From: Neobacillus muris
GTDB taxonomy: Bacteria > Bacillota > Bacilli > Bacillales > Cytobacillaceae
Assembly (NCBI RefSeq): GCF_943193175.1
Contig: NZ_CALPDF010000002.1
Coordinates: forward strand, 220,926-284,925
Direction of reading: 5' to 3'
DNA length: 64,000 nucleotides
Shown one piece after another: positions 37,528 through 49,440 of the stretch. The notes beneath the pieces were generated by a model that did not search any database, had not been told where the DNA came from, and saw only the letters and a list, made by a program, of their open reading frames with translations. The stretch's first letter is position 1. Every line of letters begins with the position of its first letter. Both the position numbers and the translations under genes were made by a program.

Positions 37528-40134
37528 ATGGCCTATACTCCTATGGTACAACAATACTTACAAGTCAAGGCAGAATACCAAGATGCCTTTTTATTTTTTC
37601 GCTTAGGCGATTTTTATGAAATGTTTTTTGACGATGCCATCAAAGCATCACAGGAACTGGAGATCACCTTAACAAGCCGTGATGGCGGCCTGGATGAACG
37701 CATTCCCATGTGCGGGGTTCCATACCATTCAGCGGCGAACTATATTGAAACCTTAATAGCCAGAGGCTACAAAGTAGCCATCTGTGAACAGGTAGAAGAC
37801 CCGAAGACAGCAAAAGGTGTCGTCAAGCGGGAAGTGGTTCAAGTCATCACACCGGGAACGATGATGGAAGGCAAGGGGCTCGCTGATAAAGAAAATAACT
37901 ATATCGCTTCCGTTACGGCATTTGATGACCAAACCTTTGGCTTTGCCTATAATGATATTTCAACCGGTGAAAGCAAGGTCACCTTGCTTGGCAAGAATTT
38001 TGATGAAGTGCTAAATGAGTTAGCCGTATTAAATGCAAAAGAAGTGGTTGTTGCCAGTCATTTCGATGCAGAACTGCAAAGGAAAATGCGGGAGAGAGAC
38101 ATTCTTACGATTTCCTTTGAAGATAATAGTTCAATAGAGATGAACTTTGCCCATTTGCTGGAAAACCTTAACCAGGATAAGTTAAAGCAAACCGCTGCAA
38201 GACTATTTAACTATTTGTTCCGCTCCCAAAAACGAAGTCTGGACCATCTCCAGCCAGTCACGACCTATCAAATTACCCAATTTTTAAAAATTGACTACTT
38301 TTCGAAGCGGAATCTGGAACTGACAGAGACAATCCGCTCGAAGGGGAAGAAAGGGTCCTTGCTCTGGCTGCTGGATGAGACGATGACGGCAATGGGAGGA
38401 AGGATGCTCAAAACTTGGATTGACCGCCCGTTGATTAACCGGGAAGAAATCGAGCAGCGCCATCATTTAGTGGGGGTTTTGATGAGCCGCTATTTTGAGC
38501 GGCAAGACCTGCGGGAAAAACTGAAGGAAGTCTACGATTTAGAGCGGCTGGCAGGACGTGTCGCTTTTGGCAATGTCAATGCGCGTGATTTAGTTCAATT
38601 AAAACGCTCCTTGATGCAGGTTCCATTTATCAAAGAAATTCTTCAATCTATGAGCCATGAAGAAATGGATCGCCTGGCGGAACAGTTAGATCCATGTGAA
38701 GAGGTAACGGATTTATTGGAGCAATCCATAGTGGACAATCCGCCGCTTTCATTAAAAGAAGGCAATATGATCCGTGATGGTTACAATGAACAGCTCGATC
38801 AATACCGCGATGCCAGCCGAAACGGGAAAACCTGGATTGCCCAGCTGGAACGGGAAGAGCGGGAAAAGACTGGCATCAAATCGTTGAAGGTCGGTTATAA
38901 CCGTGTGTTCGGCTACTATATTGAAGTGACTCGTGCCAATCTGCATTTGCTGGAAGAGGGAAGGTATGAGCGGAAGCAGACCTTAACCAATGCCGAACGG
39001 TTTATTACACCGGAATTAAAGGAGAAAGAGGCTTTAATTTTACAAGCAGAAGAAAAAATCGGCGAACTTGAGTATGACTTGTTCACTGAAATTCGTGAAA
39101 TTGTAAAAGAGTATATTCCGCGCTTGCAGGATCTGGCCAAAGCCGTCAGTGAACTGGATGTGCTGCAAAGCTTTGCCAAGGTAAGTGAAGACCGTCACTA
39201 TGTGATGCCGATTTTTTCAGACGATCGAAGGATTGTCATCAAAGACGGCCGTCATCCAGTTGTGGAAAAGGTATTAAATTCACAGGAATATGTCCCAAAT
39301 GACTGTGATATGGACAGCGGCCGGGAGATTCTGTTAATTACCGGCCCGAATATGTCGGGTAAAAGTACGTATATGCGGCAGATCGCTTTGACCGCCATTT
39401 TGGCACAGATTGGCTGCTATGTGCCAGCCGCACAAGCCGTTCTGCCAATCTTTGACCAAGTCTTTACCCGGATTGGCGCCGCAGATGATTTGATTTCAGG
39501 GCAAAGTACGTTTATGGTGGAAATGCTGGAGGCTAAAAATGCGATTGCCAATGCCACACAAAATAGCTTGATTCTGTTTGATGAAATTGGCCGAGGGACG
39601 TCCACCTATGACGGGATGGCGTTAGCCCAGGCGATCATTGAATACATCCACAATCGCATTGGAGCTAAGACCTTGTTCTCCACTCACTACCACGAGCTAA
39701 CGGTTTTGGAAGAGGAATTGGCTAAGTTAAAGAACGTTCATGTTAGTGCGATTGAACATAACGGCAAAGTTGTCTTTCTTCATAAGATTAAAGAAGGTCC
39801 AGCTGATAAGAGTTACGGTATCCATGTCGCCCAGCTGGCAGAACTGCCGCCGGAATTAATCAAGCGGGCCAATGAAATTTTGACGGCATTAGAGCATTCA
39901 TCAGAAGTGCCTGTTTCGATCAAATCGGCTGAATCAGCAGTAGAGCAGCCAAAGTCTGTCGAAGAAATGGCTCAATTATCCTTTTTTGATGAACCACAAC
40001 AGCCGAAAAAGCAGGAGCCATCTGGAAAAGAAAGAAAAGTGTTAGAAAAAATCAAACAGCTTGATTTACTGGATATTACACCATTGCAAGCTATAAACAT
40101 TCTGTACGACTTGCAAAAAAAGCTTAAAGGCTGA
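37528..40134 (+). CDS. mutS: DNA mismatch repair protein MutS
   Basis: 868 residues. The mismatch-wedging Phe-x-Glu is in [12 protein letters not shown] near the N-terminus; the connector, lever and clamp domains follow; the ATPase has Walker [16 protein letters not shown], signature [14 protein letters not shown] and Walker [14 protein letters not shown]; the C-terminus ends in a helix-turn-helix dimer segment. It binds mismatches and recruits MutL (next gene). ATG 37528 has GGAGG 5 bases upstream and gives [11 protein letters not shown]; the frame's earlier ATG at 37516 overlaps that site. Confidence 0.98.
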   Translation: MAYTPMVQQYLQVKAEYQDAFLFFRLGDFYEMFFDDAIKASQELEITLTSRDGGLDERIPMCGVPYHSAANYIETLIARGYKVAICEQVEDPKTAKGVVKREVVQVITPGTMMEGKGLADKENNYIASVTAFDDQTFGFAYNDISTGESKVTLLGKNFDEVLNELAVLNAKEVVVASHFDAELQRKMRERDILTISFEDNSSIEMNFAHLLENLNQDKLKQTAARLFNYLFRSQKRSLDHLQPVTTYQITQFLKIDYFSKRNLELTETIRSKGKKGSLLWLLDETMTAMGGRMLKTWIDRPLINREEIEQRHHLVGVLMSRYFERQDLREKLKEVYDLERLAGRVAFGNVNARDLVQLKRSLMQVPFIKEILQSMSHEEMDRLAEQLDPCEEVTDLLEQSIVDNPPLSLKEGNMIRDGYNEQLDQYRDASRNGKTWIAQLEREEREKTGIKSLKVGYNRVFGYYIEVTRANLHLLEEGRYERKQTLTNAERFITPELKEKEALILQAEEKIGELEYDLFTEIREIVKEYIPRLQDLAKAVSELDVLQSFAKVSEDRHYVMPIFSDDRRIVIKDGRHPVVEKVLNSQEYVPNDCDMDSGREILLITGPNMSGKSTYMRQIALTAILAQIGCYVPAAQAVLPIFDQVFTRIGAADDLISGQSTFMVEMLEAKNAIANATQNSLILFDEIGRGTSTYDGMALAQAIIEYIHNRIGAKTLFSTHYHELTVLEEELAKLKNVHVSAIEHNGKVVFLHKIKEGPADKSYGIHVAQLAELPPELIKRANEILTALEHSSEVPVSIKSAESAVEQPKSVEEMAQLSFFDEPQQPKKQEPSGKERKVLEKIKQLDLLDITPLQAINILYDLQKKLKG

Positions 40135-40155
40135 TAAATGGAGGGAGGCAGGATC

Positions 40156-42105
40156 ATGGGGAAGATCATTCAATTAGATGATGCTCTTTCAAATAAAATA
40201 GCGGCGGGAGAGGTTGTGGAACGCCCTGCCTCTGTTGTTAAAGAATTGGTGGAGAATGCAATCGATGCCGGAAGTACCGTAATTGAAATTGAAGCAGAGG
40301 AAGCGGGACTTGCGAAGATACGGATTACCGATAATGGCAGTGGAATTGAAGAGGAGGATGTGTTAATTGCCTTCCAGCGTCATGCCACATCCAAGATTAA
40401 AGATGAAAACGATTTGTTCCGCATCCGTACCCTTGGGTTCCGTGGTGAAGCCTTGCCGAGTATCGCCTCTGTTTCCAGACTAGAATTAAAGACCTCAACC
40501 GGAGAGGGTGCGGGAAATCTAGTTGTGATTGAAGGCGGTAAGGTGGTAAGTTTTGAAAAAACTTCGAGCAGACGCGGCACTGATATCACCATTACCGATT
40601 TATTTTACAACACCCCAGCAAGGTTGAAATATATGAAGACCATCCACACGGAACTCGGGAATATTACCGATGTTGTGAACCGGCTGGCGTTGGCTCATCC
40701 GGATGTCGCTTTCCGGTTAATCCATAACGAACGGAAGCTTTTGCAAACCAACGGCAGCGGCGATGTCCGCCAGGTGCTTGCCTCCATCTATGGACTGGCG
40801 ATTGCCAAGCAGCTGGTTCCGATATCCGGGACTTCCTTGGATTATAAGATTACCGGATACGTTTCGATGCCGGAAGTGACCCGGGCTTCAAGAAACTATA
40901 TATCAACGATGATTAACGGCCGATTTATCAAAAATTATCCATTAGTGAAGGCGATCCAGGAAGGATATCATACCTTGCTTCCAATTGGCAGGTTCCCGAT
41001 TGTCCTGCTGAATATCGAAATGGATCCGCTGCTGGTTGATGTCAACGTCCATCCATCGAAAATGGAGGTTCGTTTTAGTAAAGAGCAAGAGCTAAATGAA
41101 TTGGTGAGCACGGTTATAAAAAACACCTTTAAATCAAAGGTATTAATTCCTTCTGGTTATACACCAGCTAAAGCGGAAAAGCCAAAGTCTGAACAGACGG
41201 CGCTTCCGCTTGATGAGGGAACCCTGCCATCCAGTGTATATAAGGAAAGACCAAGATTTCCCGAGACCTATCTGGACAACCCTTCTGATTTTCAAAACAA
41301 AGATATTGCCATAGAAAATCAGGTGAAGGATCCATTTGGTTTTACACCGAAACACGAGGAGCCGGCAGTGGCTGCAAATGAAAAGGGATCGATGTGGGAT
41401 CAAATCAATCCCTTTTCTTTCTCTAACTATAATGTGCCTGCTGAGGAGGAGCCAACTGAGTTTCCAGCTCCGGATGAATCAGCCTTCCAAGCTGCAGAGG
41501 AGAGGAGCGGCTCTAGCGAAAGCAGGGTGCCAAGAATGTATCCGATTGGACAAATGCATGGCACCTATATTTTCGCTCAAAATGAAAATGGGTTATATAT
41601 TATCGACCAGCATGCTGCGCAGGAACGCCTCAAGTATGAATATTTTCGTGAAAAGGTCGGCAGGGTGGAGTCGGAATTGCAGGACATGCTCATGCCATTA
41701 ACCTTTGAATATGCCTCGGATGATTACTTGAAGATCATCGAATACAAGCATGAACTGGAGAAGGTTGGCGTATTCCTGGAGGAATTTGGGCTTAATAGTT
41801 TTATTGTCCGTTCCCATCCGACGTTGCTTCCGAAGGGGCAGGAAAAAGAGATCATTGAAGAAATGATTGAACAATTGCTTTCTATGAAAAAGGTGGATAT
41901 TAAAAAGCTCCGTGAAGAGGCTGCGATTATGATGAGCTGTAAGGCATCGATCAAAGCAAACCGTCATCTCCGTAATGATGAAATCCAAACGCTTTTGGAT
42001 GATTTAAGGAAGGCATCTGATCCCTTTACTTGTCCGCATGGAAGGCCGATTATTGTACATTATTCCATTTATGAAATGGAAAAAATGTTTAAGCGCGTGA
42101 TGTAA
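40156..42105 (+). CDS. mutL: DNA mismatch repair protein MutL
   Basis: 649 residues. GHKL ATPase: [25 protein letters not shown] and [16 protein letters not shown] long low-complexity linker leads to the C-terminal endonuclease domain with [13 protein letters not shown] (metal-binding DQHA(X)2E(X)4E), [12 protein letters not shown] and FTCPHGRP. This type nicks the new strand, as expected in an organism without MutH. ATG 40156 follows GAGGGAGG; it begins 22 bases after mutS and is cotranscribed. Confidence 0.98.
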   Translation: MGKIIQLDDALSNKIAAGEVVERPASVVKELVENAIDAGSTVIEIEAEEAGLAKIRITDNGSGIEEEDVLIAFQRHATSKIKDENDLFRIRTLGFRGEALPSIASVSRLELKTSTGEGAGNLVVIEGGKVVSFEKTSSRRGTDITITDLFYNTPARLKYMKTIHTELGNITDVVNRLALAHPDVAFRLIHNERKLLQTNGSGDVRQVLASIYGLAIAKQLVPISGTSLDYKITGYVSMPEVTRASRNYISTMINGRFIKNYPLVKAIQEGYHTLLPIGRFPIVLLNIEMDPLLVDVNVHPSKMEVRFSKEQELNELVSTVIKNTFKSKVLIPSGYTPAKAEKPKSEQTALPLDEGTLPSSVYKERPRFPETYLDNPSDFQNKDIAIENQVKDPFGFTPKHEEPAVAANEKGSMWDQINPFSFSNYNVPAEEEPTEFPAPDESAFQAAEERSGSSESRVPRMYPIGQMHGTYIFAQNENGLYIIDQHAAQERLKYEYFREKVGRVESELQDMLMPLTFEYASDDYLKIIEYKHELEKVGVFLEEFGLNSFIVRSHPTLLPKGQEKEIIEEMIEQLLSMKKVDIKKLREEAAIMMSCKASIKANRHLRNDEIQTLLDDLRKASDPFTCPHGRPIIVHYSIYEMEKMFKRVM

Positions 42106-42130
42106 TATTTGAGTTCCCTATAAAGTTAAG

Positions 42131-42160
42131 AAAGTCCAATTCGCAATTGAATTGGACTTT
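42131..42160 (+). terminator. Terminator after mutL
   Basis: Perfect 12-bp stem AAAGTCCAATTC/GAATTGGACTTT with a 6-base loop; the T-run is short. Confidence 0.75.
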
Positions 42161-42189
42161 CCTTATACTATTTAATAAAAGTCTCTGTT

Positions 42190-42700
42190 AGGGTTCATTG
42201 TTGATTTTCGTGTGGGTATGAGAATGAATAGGCGGAGAATTTCCGTCTATTGTAGATAGAGGGGCCTAAAGAAGCAGATATAAGCGGAGAAATTCCGCTT
42301 AACGGCTCTAAATAAGCCAAAATTCATTGTTTTGGATAAAATAAACGGAAAAAACTCTCTTATTTTTAAGGAAATACCCATATTTCCTAATTTAGGCGGA
42401 ATTTTTCCGATTATTTTTCAAGCATAGAAAATCAACGTTTAGTTATAAACGAGCCTAAAAAAATGGCTGCTAGAATCAGAGAGACATCCAAACTGGTTTA
42501 TCTGGTAAAACAAAAAGCCATTCCCGTTAAATTTGGCGCTTTATCAACCTATTCTGTCTGATTACCGGCACTTTTCCCTGGGTTACCGGCAGAAACTCCA
42601 GCCTCTATCAACCATTCTGGCACATGAATCAACCGGATTTGATAGTTTACCGGCACTTAGCTCTAAAAATAAACCAGGCCTGATTTCCATTAACCAATAT
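42190..42700. repeat. Cluster of two kinds of short extragenic repeats
   Basis: No gene in 640 bases. The left part repeats a GCGGA-AATT-TCCG palindrome: AGGCGGAGAATTTCCGTCTA (~42230), TAAGCGGAGAAATTCCGCTTA (42281-42301, perfect 8-bp arms), a degenerate ATAAACGGAAAAAAC (~42341) and TAGGCGGAATTTTTCCGATTA (~42393). The right part has three TTACCGGCA units (42562, 42583, 42648) and a related AACCGG. An open frame at 42533-42730 is just this repeat sequence. Confidence 0.7.
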
Positions 42701-42745
42701 AAAACTAGAAAAAGCCAAGCTTTCGCCTGACTTTTCTATGCCTGT

Positions 42746-43753
42746 TTAATTCACTGCAGCAGGCAGCTTATGAATATAAGGTACGGATTTTCCTGTACCA
42801 ATTGCAACAGATTCCAAAGGCTCGTCAGCTAGCTGTACAGGAACAAAGATTTCTTTGCTCAACCAGTCCTTCATCCCATTTAGGAGGGCTCCGCCGCCTG
42901 TCAAAATGACACCGCGATCGACAATATCACCGCTAAGCTCTGCAGGACAATCCTCCAGTGTCGCCCGGACAGCTTCTAAAACATGAAGCAGCGCTTCTTT
43001 GATAGCATTTCGAATTTCATAGGATGATAGTTTAATCGTTTTAGGCAGACCTGTGACAAGATCACGACCGCGGACATCCATGAATTGTTCCTCGTGGTCA
43101 ACAAGCGCATAGCCGATTTCCATTTTCACATTCTCAGCCGTTCTTTCTCCAATCAAGACATTATACTCTTTGCGGACATATTGAATAATATCTTCGTCAA
43201 GGCGGTCACCGCCAATTTTAATCGAATGGCAAGCCACTACGCCTCCGAAGGAGATGATCGCAACCTCTGTATTCCCTCCGCCAATATCCACTACTACATT
43301 GGCAATCGGTTCATCGACTGGGAGCCCTGCCCCTATAGCGGCAGCTACAGGCTCTTCAATCAAGGTGATTTTTTTTGCGCCGGCATTTTTCACCGTATCA
43401 TGGATTGCTCGTCTTTCAACGCTCGTTGACCCGGATGGGATACATACCATAACGTTCGGCTTACGAAGTGCTAGACCGATTTTTTTCGATGCTTTGCGCA
43501 TGATGTGCTTAAGCATTTCAGTAGTGATGTCAAAATCCGCAATCACGCCATCCTTTAACGGTCGGACCGCAATGATTTTTTCAGGGGTTTTGCCCACCAT
43601 TTCTTTTGCTTCCATACCGACGGCGACAATTTTCTTCGTTTCGGTGTCAATGGCTACGACAGATGGTTCATTCACGACAATCCCTTTATTCTTGCTGTAA
43701 ACCAATGTATTTGCTGTACCTAAATCAATTCCAATATCATATGTTGAAAACAT
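42746..43753 (-). CDS. mreBH: Cell-shape protein MreBH
   Basis: 335 residues, the length of B. subtilis MreBH, a bacterial actin of the MreB family. Phosphate 1 is [13 protein letters not shown], connect 1 and phosphate 2 are [13 protein letters not shown] and [13 protein letters not shown], and the adenosine loop is [16 protein letters not shown]. It guides the hydrolase LytE and side-wall synthesis on the inner membrane face. Start ATG 43753 follows AAGGTG; the frame's extension upstream is unsupported. In B. subtilis this gene is elsewhere, not beside mutL. Confidence 0.93.
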   Translation of the reverse strand: MFSTYDIGIDLGTANTLVYSKNKGIVVNEPSVVAIDTETKKIVAVGMEAKEMVGKTPEKIIAVRPLKDGVIADFDITTEMLKHIMRKASKKIGLALRKPNVMVCIPSGSTSVERRAIHDTVKNAGAKKITLIEEPVAAAIGAGLPVDEPIANVVVDIGGGNTEVAIISFGGVVACHSIKIGGDRLDEDIIQYVRKEYNVLIGERTAENVKMEIGYALVDHEEQFMDVRGRDLVTGLPKTIKLSSYEIRNAIKEALLHVLEAVRATLEDCPAELSGDIVDRGVILTGGGALLNGMKDWLSKEIFVPVQLADEPLESVAIGTGKSVPYIHKLPAAVN

Positions 43754-44188
43754 GCATTTCACCTTATTTCTTATTTTCTTAGTTCGATCATGCCTGTCAA
43801 AATACCCCATTATGGATATTTGACAAAGGAAACTGAAATCTTTTCACTGAAGACCGACAAAATCTGAGTTATTTTTTCAAAAATAATCTACGAATAAGCT
43901 TAACATGAATGTGGGGGTAAAAAGCCTTTTGTAAAAGAACCGTTATCGTTTTGTAAATATGTAAGAAATATTTCCCTGATATGGAATTATAGCGGCCTAC
44001 AAAAATCTCTCCCTTATATACGCATAGAAAAGAAGGATTTTGACTATACTTGATTGGTGTTCAAATGCGTTTCAATTGTGGTACGATAAAGATGGTCACA
44101 CAAATCTACATTAGCTGAAGCTGGAGGGTTAGTGAAAAGCCTCACTAGTCCAATGTAGGTGTAAATTTTTAGATAAGGAAAAGGCAGT
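43754..44188. other. Divergent promoter region of mreBH and miaA
   Basis: 435 bases with no gene. On the minus strand, ACCCCC (43918-43913) and CGTA (43892-43889), 20 bases apart, loosely resemble the sigma-I promoter elements that drive mreBH in B. subtilis. Toward miaA, a hairpin TTAGTGA/TCACTAG lies near 44130-44153. Confidence 0.4.
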
Positions 44189-45160
44189 ATGAAAAGTTTG
44201 GATGCAAACCAAAAATTAATCGTCATTATCGGGCCAACCGCAGTTGGAAAGACGAAATTGAGCATTGAGCTCGCCAAGCGTTTTAATGGTGAAATCATTA
44301 GCGGGGATTCTATGCAAATATACCGCGGCATGGACATAGGGACCGCCAAAATTAAGCCAGATGAAATGGAAGGCATCCCGCATCATTTAATTGACATTAA
44401 GGAACCGAATGAAAGCTTCTCGGCTGCTGAATTCCAGCAGCTGGTCCGGGCAAAAATAACGGAGATTGCCGAAAAAGGGAAACTTCCAATTATTGTGGGC
44501 GGTACTGGGTTGTACATACAATCTGTTATTTATGATTATCAATTCCCGGATGTTACGGGAGATCAAGAATTCCGCAGCAGGCTTGAGGAAAAAGCAAAAG
44601 AAATTGGAAACGAGGCCTTGCACCAGCAATTAAAGGAGATTGATCCAGAGAGTGCGGCGAAAATACATCCAAATAATGTAAGAAGAGTCATCCGTGCATT
44701 GGAAATTCACTATTTGTCAGGTGGAAAGGACACTCAAATCGAGAATGCACAAGCCGGGCAGTTGGAGCTCCTATACAATGCAGCGATGATCGGGCTGACA
44801 ATGGACCGTGAGAAACTCTATGAGCGGATTAATGCCCGAGTTGAGTTGATGCTCTCGGAAGGATTGCTGGAGGAGGTAATAAATTTATATGAACAAGGGC
44901 TGCGCGGCTGCCAGTCCATCCAAGCGATTGGATATAAAGAAATATATGAATATCTGGATGGGCACGTTTCATTTGATGAAGCCGTGTCCAATCTAAAGCA
45001 GAATTCCAGGCGATATGCCAAAAGGCAATTGACTTGGTTTCGTAACAAAATGAAGGTAAAATGGTTTGATACAACAAATGTGAATCATTTCTCAAAAAAA
45101 ATAGATGAAATTTCGCATTATGTTGAAGGAAAGCTTCAAGTAAAATCGAATACATATTAG
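44189..45160 (+). CDS. miaA: tRNA dimethylallyltransferase MiaA
   Basis: 323 residues. It adds dimethylallyl to A37 of tRNAs reading UNN codons, giving the substrate of MiaB (13.9 kb). P-loop [13 protein letters not shown], catalytic Asp in [38 protein letters not shown] and the C-terminal [13 protein letters not shown] are all present. hfq follows by 28 bases. Confidence 0.97.
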   Translation: MKSLDANQKLIVIIGPTAVGKTKLSIELAKRFNGEIISGDSMQIYRGMDIGTAKIKPDEMEGIPHHLIDIKEPNESFSAAEFQQLVRAKITEIAEKGKLPIIVGGTGLYIQSVIYDYQFPDVTGDQEFRSRLEEKAKEIGNEALHQQLKEIDPESAAKIHPNNVRRVIRALEIHYLSGGKDTQIENAQAGQLELLYNAAMIGLTMDREKLYERINARVELMLSEGLLEEVINLYEQGLRGCQSIQAIGYKEIYEYLDGHVSFDEAVSNLKQNSRRYAKRQLTWFRNKMKVKWFDTTNVNHFSKKIDEISHYVEGKLQVKSNTY

Positions 45161-45188
45161 TAGAGATAAAAGAGGAGGATTTACAAAA

Positions 45189-45419
45189 ATGAAAACGACC
45201 ATTAATATTCAGGACCAATTTTTAAACCAATGCCGTAAGGATAACACCAATGTAACTGTATTTTTGTTAAATGGATTTCAATTAAGAGGCCAAATCAAGG
45301 GGTTTGACAATTTTACGGTTCTTTTTGAATCAGAGGGGAAACAGCAGCTTGTTTATAAGCATGCGATTTCCACATTTGCCCCTCAAAGAAATGTCCAGCT
45401 TGATTTGGATAACCAATAA
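45189..45419 (+). CDS. hfq: RNA chaperone Hfq
   Basis: 76 residues. Sm1 ([41 protein letters not shown]) and Sm2 ([11 protein letters not shown]) motifs are complete; the YKHA/IST loop lines the proximal uridine pocket. The C-terminal tail is short, as in Firmicutes. Coupled with miaA on one transcript. Confidence 0.97.
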   Translation: MKTTINIQDQFLNQCRKDNTNVTVFLLNGFQLRGQIKGFDNFTVLFESEGKQQLVYKHAISTFAPQRNVQLDLDNQ

Positions 45420-45436
45420 AAAGTTTGAAAAAACCG

Positions 45437-45461
45437 GAGCCCGTTTATGGGGCTCTTTTTT
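45437..45461 (+). terminator. Terminator after hfq
   Basis: GAGCCC/GGGCTC stem followed by a T-run. Confidence 0.85.
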
Positions 45462-45627
45462 CATTTATCGGGAATAAAACCTTTAATGAAATGCCCAAAC
45501 GGTGAATACAAATAGTATGAAAGAATATGTATTTTTTAGTTTACCAATTCATTGTTTATGGACATCCAGTAAAACCGTCCATAACAAGAACATACGGGAA
45601 TTGTCTGCAGAATGAGAGGTGAAAGCT

Positions 45628-46575
45628 TTGGATCAACCCATTCGTACGAAGAGCAATGGTCAAATAAGAGTCGTTCTTAGCTCTCAAGAAAAGAAACCAA
45701 TAACGAAAGAGTTACCAGACTTTCAAGTTGCTCCAAAGGTTATTTCCCCTGAGCATTCGGCTCTAAAGGATATTGAAGAAGAACTTGGAGCATTAGTGGG
45801 AATGGAGGAAATGAAACGGACCATAAAGGAAATTTACGCGTGGATCTATGTCAATAAAAAGCGGGAAGAGATGGGGCTGAAGGCGAAAAGGCAGGCCCTG
45901 CATATGATGTTTAAAGGAAATCCTGGGACTGGCAAAACAACGGTAGCGAGGCTCATTGGAAAATTATTTCACAAAATGAATGTCCTTTCAAAGGGGCATC
46001 TCATAGAGGCGGAGCGCGCCGACCTGGTCGGTGAATACATTGGCCATACGGCACAAAAGACGAGAGACTTGATAAAAAAGGCCCAAGGAGGGATTCTGTT
46101 TATTGATGAAGCTTATTCCTTGGGAAGAGGCGGGGAAAAAGATTTTGGGAAGGAAGCCATCGATACATTAGTAAAGCACATGGAAGATAAACAGCATGAA
46201 TTCATCCTGATCCTTGCTGGATACTCCAGGGAAATGGATTATTTTTTATCTCTCAATCCCGGGCTTCATTCACGATTCCCTTTAGTCATCGATTTCCCTG
46301 ATTACAATATTGACCAACTAATGGAAATTTCCAGCAAAATGCTGGCAGAAAGAGAATACATGTTTAGCCGGGAAGCTGAAAAAAAGGTAAAGGATCATTT
46401 AATCTGGGTGAAATCGGTTCTTAATCCCAATCATTTTTCCAATGGGAGATATATCAGAAATATCATCGAAAAATCCATCCGGACCCAAGCTATGAGGCTA
46501 TTAATGCTAAATAGTTATGATAAGCACGAACTGATGACACTGAGGAGCAATGATCTTGTTTTTGAGGAAGACTAG
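45628..46575 (+). CDS. spoVK: Stage V sporulation protein SpoVK (AAA ATPase)
   Basis: About 315 residues, CbbX-like AAA+ ATPase: Walker A FKGNPGTGKTTVARLIGKLF, Walker B GILFIDEAYSLGRGGEKDFG, sensor-2 region with FSNGRYIRNIIEKSIRTQA. Needed for spore maturation in B. subtilis; acts in the mother cell. TTG 45628 is preferred (GAGAGGTG 6 bases upstream, homologous N-terminus); the GTG at 45619 overlaps that site. Confidence 0.93.
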   Translation: MDQPIRTKSNGQIRVVLSSQEKKPITKELPDFQVAPKVISPEHSALKDIEEELGALVGMEEMKRTIKEIYAWIYVNKKREEMGLKAKRQALHMMFKGNPGTGKTTVARLIGKLFHKMNVLSKGHLIEAERADLVGEYIGHTAQKTRDLIKKAQGGILFIDEAYSLGRGGEKDFGKEAIDTLVKHMEDKQHEFILILAGYSREMDYFLSLNPGLHSRFPLVIDFPDYNIDQLMEISSKMLAEREYMFSREAEKKVKDHLIWVKSVLNPNHFSNGRYIRNIIEKSIRTQAMRLLMLNSYDKHELMTLRSNDLVFEED

Positions 46576-46642
46576 TCCAGCGGCGGATGGACGCCGCTTG
46601 GAAGGCAGTACAAAGGATTCATTAATCGGAAATGTTTTAAAA

Positions 46643-46676
46643 AAATCGGCAAATCTTCAGGAGGCCGATTTTTTTA
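46643..46676 (+). terminator. Terminator after spoVK
   Basis: 8-bp stem AAATCGGC/GCCGATTT with a T-run. Confidence 0.88.
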
Positions 46677-46754
46677 AATTTATGGAAGGAAAATTAGAGT
46701 ATCAGGAAACTTTTTGATATGATGGATGAAACATAAGGAAAGGATGGATGTCCT

Positions 46755-48011
46755 TTGGAACAACAGGAAACCAAAGAAAAAGTCATACTTGTTGGCTGCC
46801 AGACAGACGACGACGATTCCAGGTTCCAGTATTCAATGGAGGAACTGGAATCTTTAACAGATACAGCACAAGGAAAAACGGTGGCAGCACTTGTTCAAAA
46901 ACGGGAGAGAATCCACCCAGCCACCTATATTGGAAAGGGAAAAGTGGAAGAATTGCGGGCGTTGGTTGACGAGCTGGAAGCAGACATTGTTATCTTTAAT
47001 GATGAACTGTCTCCGAGCCAGAAACGCAATCTCGCTTCAGCGATTGAAGCCCGCATTATTGACCGGACCCAGCTGATCCTCGATATTTTTGCCATGCGTG
47101 CAAGGTCCAAAGAAGGGAAATTGCAGGTAGAGCTTGCCCAGCTTCAATATCTCCTGCCGCGTCTCGCCGGCCAGGGAACAGCCTTATCAAGACTCGGAGC
47201 AGGGATTGGAACAAGAGGACCTGGGGAAACGAAATTGGAATCAGACCGGCGGCATATTCGCCGCAGGATTGATGATATCAAGGGTCAGCTTTCGGTCATT
47301 GTCCAGCACCGGGAACGGTACAGGGAGCGGCGCAAGAAAAACAAAACCTTTCAGGCAGCGATTGTCGGATATACAAACGCCGGTAAGTCCACATTGTTTA
47401 ACCGTTTATCTGAAGCGGATTCCTATGAGGAAAATCAATTGTTTGCCACACTCGATCCGATGACAAGAAAACTAATTCTGCCAAGCGGTTTTTTGGCGTT
47501 AATTACTGATACGGTCGGTTTCATTCAGGATTTGCCGACAGCGTTAATCGCTGCCTTCCGGTCAACCCTTGAAGAGGTAAGAGAAGCGGATTTGCTTCTC
47601 CATGTCGTGGATATGTCTAACCCGGATTATTATCAGCATGAAAAAACCGTCCACAAGCTGCTGGAAGACTTAGAAGTAAAAGACATTCCGCAGATAACGG
47701 TATATAATAAACGAGATATCAAGCATCCTGATTTTGTTCCAACCTCCGAGACCCCAACCGCATTCATTAGCGCGTTTGACCAGGAGGACCGGCAGGCATT
47801 AAAGCTTAAGATTGAACAAGCTATGATGAAAATGATGGAGCCATATAAAGTAGAGGTCCCGTCAACAGAAGGTAAGCTGCTGTCCCAATTAAAAAACGAA
47901 ACCATTTTAAGGGAACTATCGTTTGATGAGGATAAGCAGGTGTACCGCTGCAAGGGATACTCGTTACAGGATCATCAAATAACAGGGCAATTGCAGAAAT
48001 TTAAAGTTTAG
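46755..48011 (+). CDS. hflX: Ribosome-associated GTPase HflX
   Basis: 418 residues. N-terminal HflX domain with [15 protein letters not shown] sequence ([15 protein letters not shown]), a coiled linker with [21 protein letters not shown], then the G domain: G1 [12 protein letters not shown]3 DTVGFI, G4 NKRD. It splits stalled or heat-damaged 70S ribosomes. TTG start after AAGGAAAGGATGG. In B. subtilis the gene is ynbA. Confidence 0.96.
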   Translation: MEQQETKEKVILVGCQTDDDDSRFQYSMEELESLTDTAQGKTVAALVQKRERIHPATYIGKGKVEELRALVDELEADIVIFNDELSPSQKRNLASAIEARIIDRTQLILDIFAMRARSKEGKLQVELAQLQYLLPRLAGQGTALSRLGAGIGTRGPGETKLESDRRHIRRRIDDIKGQLSVIVQHRERYRERRKKNKTFQAAIVGYTNAGKSTLFNRLSEADSYEENQLFATLDPMTRKLILPSGFLALITDTVGFIQDLPTALIAAFRSTLEEVREADLLLHVVDMSNPDYYQHEKTVHKLLEDLEVKDIPQITVYNKRDIKHPDFVPTSETPTAFISAFDQEDRQALKLKIEQAMMKMMEPYKVEVPSTEGKLLSQLKNETILRELSFDEDKQVYRCKGYSLQDHQITGQLQKFKV

Positions 48012-48027
48012 ATAGGAGTACATCAAC

Positions 48028-49299
48028 ATGTTTCAACAGTTAAAAAATGGGGCAAGACTTCAGCCGATAGTAAGAGAAGTGGAACAGCAGATCGCTGAAG
48101 TACATAAACAAATTGAGGAAAGAATGGAGACGAACCAATTTCGGGTATTGCAAAGTTTCCAAAAGCACAGGGTAAGTGACTCGCACTTTATCCCATCCAC
48201 AGGCTATGGCTATGATGATATCGGCAGGGACACGCTTGAGCGTGTATATGCCGATGTGTTTGGCGGAGAAGCCGGCCTGGTCAGGCCGCAAATCATTTCC
48301 GGCACTCATGCCATTTCCATCGCGTTATTTGGTGTCCTCCGTCCCAGTGATGAACTGCTATATATTACCGGGAAACCTTATGATACATTGGAGGAAATCG
48401 TCGGAATCCGGGGCAGCGGCATCGGTTCGCTGCGAGAATTTGGAATTTCCTATGACAGTGTTGCTTTGACCAGTGAAGGAGCTATGGACTGGGACGCAAT
48501 AGCCAAAAAAATAACACCAAAAACTAAAATGATTGGAATTCAACGATCAAAAGGGTATGCGGTGCGCCCATCCTTTACGGTTACAGAAATTGGCGAAATG
48601 ATTAAGTTTGTCAAAGAAATCAAACAGGACGTCGTTGTATTTGTAGATAACTGTTATGGTGAATTCGTCGAAGAAATCGAGCCTTGCCATGTAGGAGCGG
48701 ATTTAATGGCGGGGTCACTCATTAAGAACCCAGGAGGCGGTATTGCCAAAACAGGAGGCTATATCGTCGGAAAAAAAGAATGGGTAGAAGCCTGCTCGTA
48801 TCGGATGACATCACCTGGTATTGGTGCCGAAGCAGGCGCTTCCCTTTACAGCCTTCAAGAAATGTATCAAGGCTTTTTCCTTGCTCCGCATGTTGTCGGA
48901 CAGGCATTAAAAGGGGCAGTCTTTACCGCGGCAATGCTAGAAAAATTAGGAATGAATTCGTCGCCTATATGGAATGCGAAGCGGACTGATTTAATCCAGT
49001 CGGTGCAATTTGATGAAAGGGACAAAATGGTAGCTTTTTGCCAAGCTATTCAATTTGCCTCTCCAATTAACTCGTACGTAACACCGCATCCGAGCTATAT
49101 GCCTGGTTACGAGGATGATGTCATTATGGCAGCGGGAACGTTTATCCAAGGGGCAAGCCTCGAGTTGACTGCAGATGGCCCGATACGCCCCCCTTACGTG
49201 GCATATGTCCAAGGCGGATTGACATATGAACACGTAAAAATCGCTATTTGTCTTGCGTTAGATCATTTGGCGGAAAAAGAATTAATTGAGTTAAACTAG
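48028..49299 (+). CDS. ynbB: Methionine gamma-lyase family protein YnbB
   Basis: 423 residues, fold-type I PLP enzyme of the aluminium-resistance/YnbB group: GYGYDDIGRDTLERVYADVF, the GTHAISIALFG region, VFVDNCYGEFVEE and the PLP Lys in GSLIKNPGGGIAKTGGYI. Exact reaction unknown. Sixteen bases after hflX, cotranscribed; followed by glnR as in B. subtilis. Confidence 0.93.
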   Translation: MFQQLKNGARLQPIVREVEQQIAEVHKQIEERMETNQFRVLQSFQKHRVSDSHFIPSTGYGYDDIGRDTLERVYADVFGGEAGLVRPQIISGTHAISIALFGVLRPSDELLYITGKPYDTLEEIVGIRGSGIGSLREFGISYDSVALTSEGAMDWDAIAKKITPKTKMIGIQRSKGYAVRPSFTVTEIGEMIKFVKEIKQDVVVFVDNCYGEFVEEIEPCHVGADLMAGSLIKNPGGGIAKTGGYIVGKKEWVEACSYRMTSPGIGAEAGASLYSLQEMYQGFFLAPHVVGQALKGAVFTAAMLEKLGMNSSPIWNAKRTDLIQSVQFDERDKMVAFCQAIQFASPINSYVTPHPSYMPGYEDDVIMAAGTFIQGASLELTADGPIRPPYVAYVQGGLTYEHVKIAICLALDHLAEKELIELN

Positions 49300-49354
49300 G
49301 ATATCCTAGGAAGAACACTAGGAAATGTAAGCTGCATTTTTATTTTAAAAACTA

Positions 49355-49405
49355 TGTAAGATTATCTTCCATATGATTGACATCTTTTCTAACAAAAAAT
49401 ATAAT
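49355..49405 (+). promoter_or_regulatory. glnRA promoter with two GlnR/TnrA sites
   Basis: TTGACA (49377-49382), 17 bases, TATAAT (49400-49405): consensus promoter. Two TGTNAN7TNACA-like sites, each with one mismatch: TGTAA-N7-TTCCA at 49355-49371 and TGACA-N7-TAACA at 49378-49394, the second over the -35. This fits negative autoregulation by GlnR when nitrogen is plentiful. Confidence 0.8.
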
Positions 49406-49440
49406 AACAATATGAAATAGAAAAAAGGAGGAGAAATTTG

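Noticed and set aside
42533..42730. 65-codon open frame after mutL
   Set aside because: It is made of the TTACCGGCA repeat region, lacks a ribosome site and has no protein-like composition.
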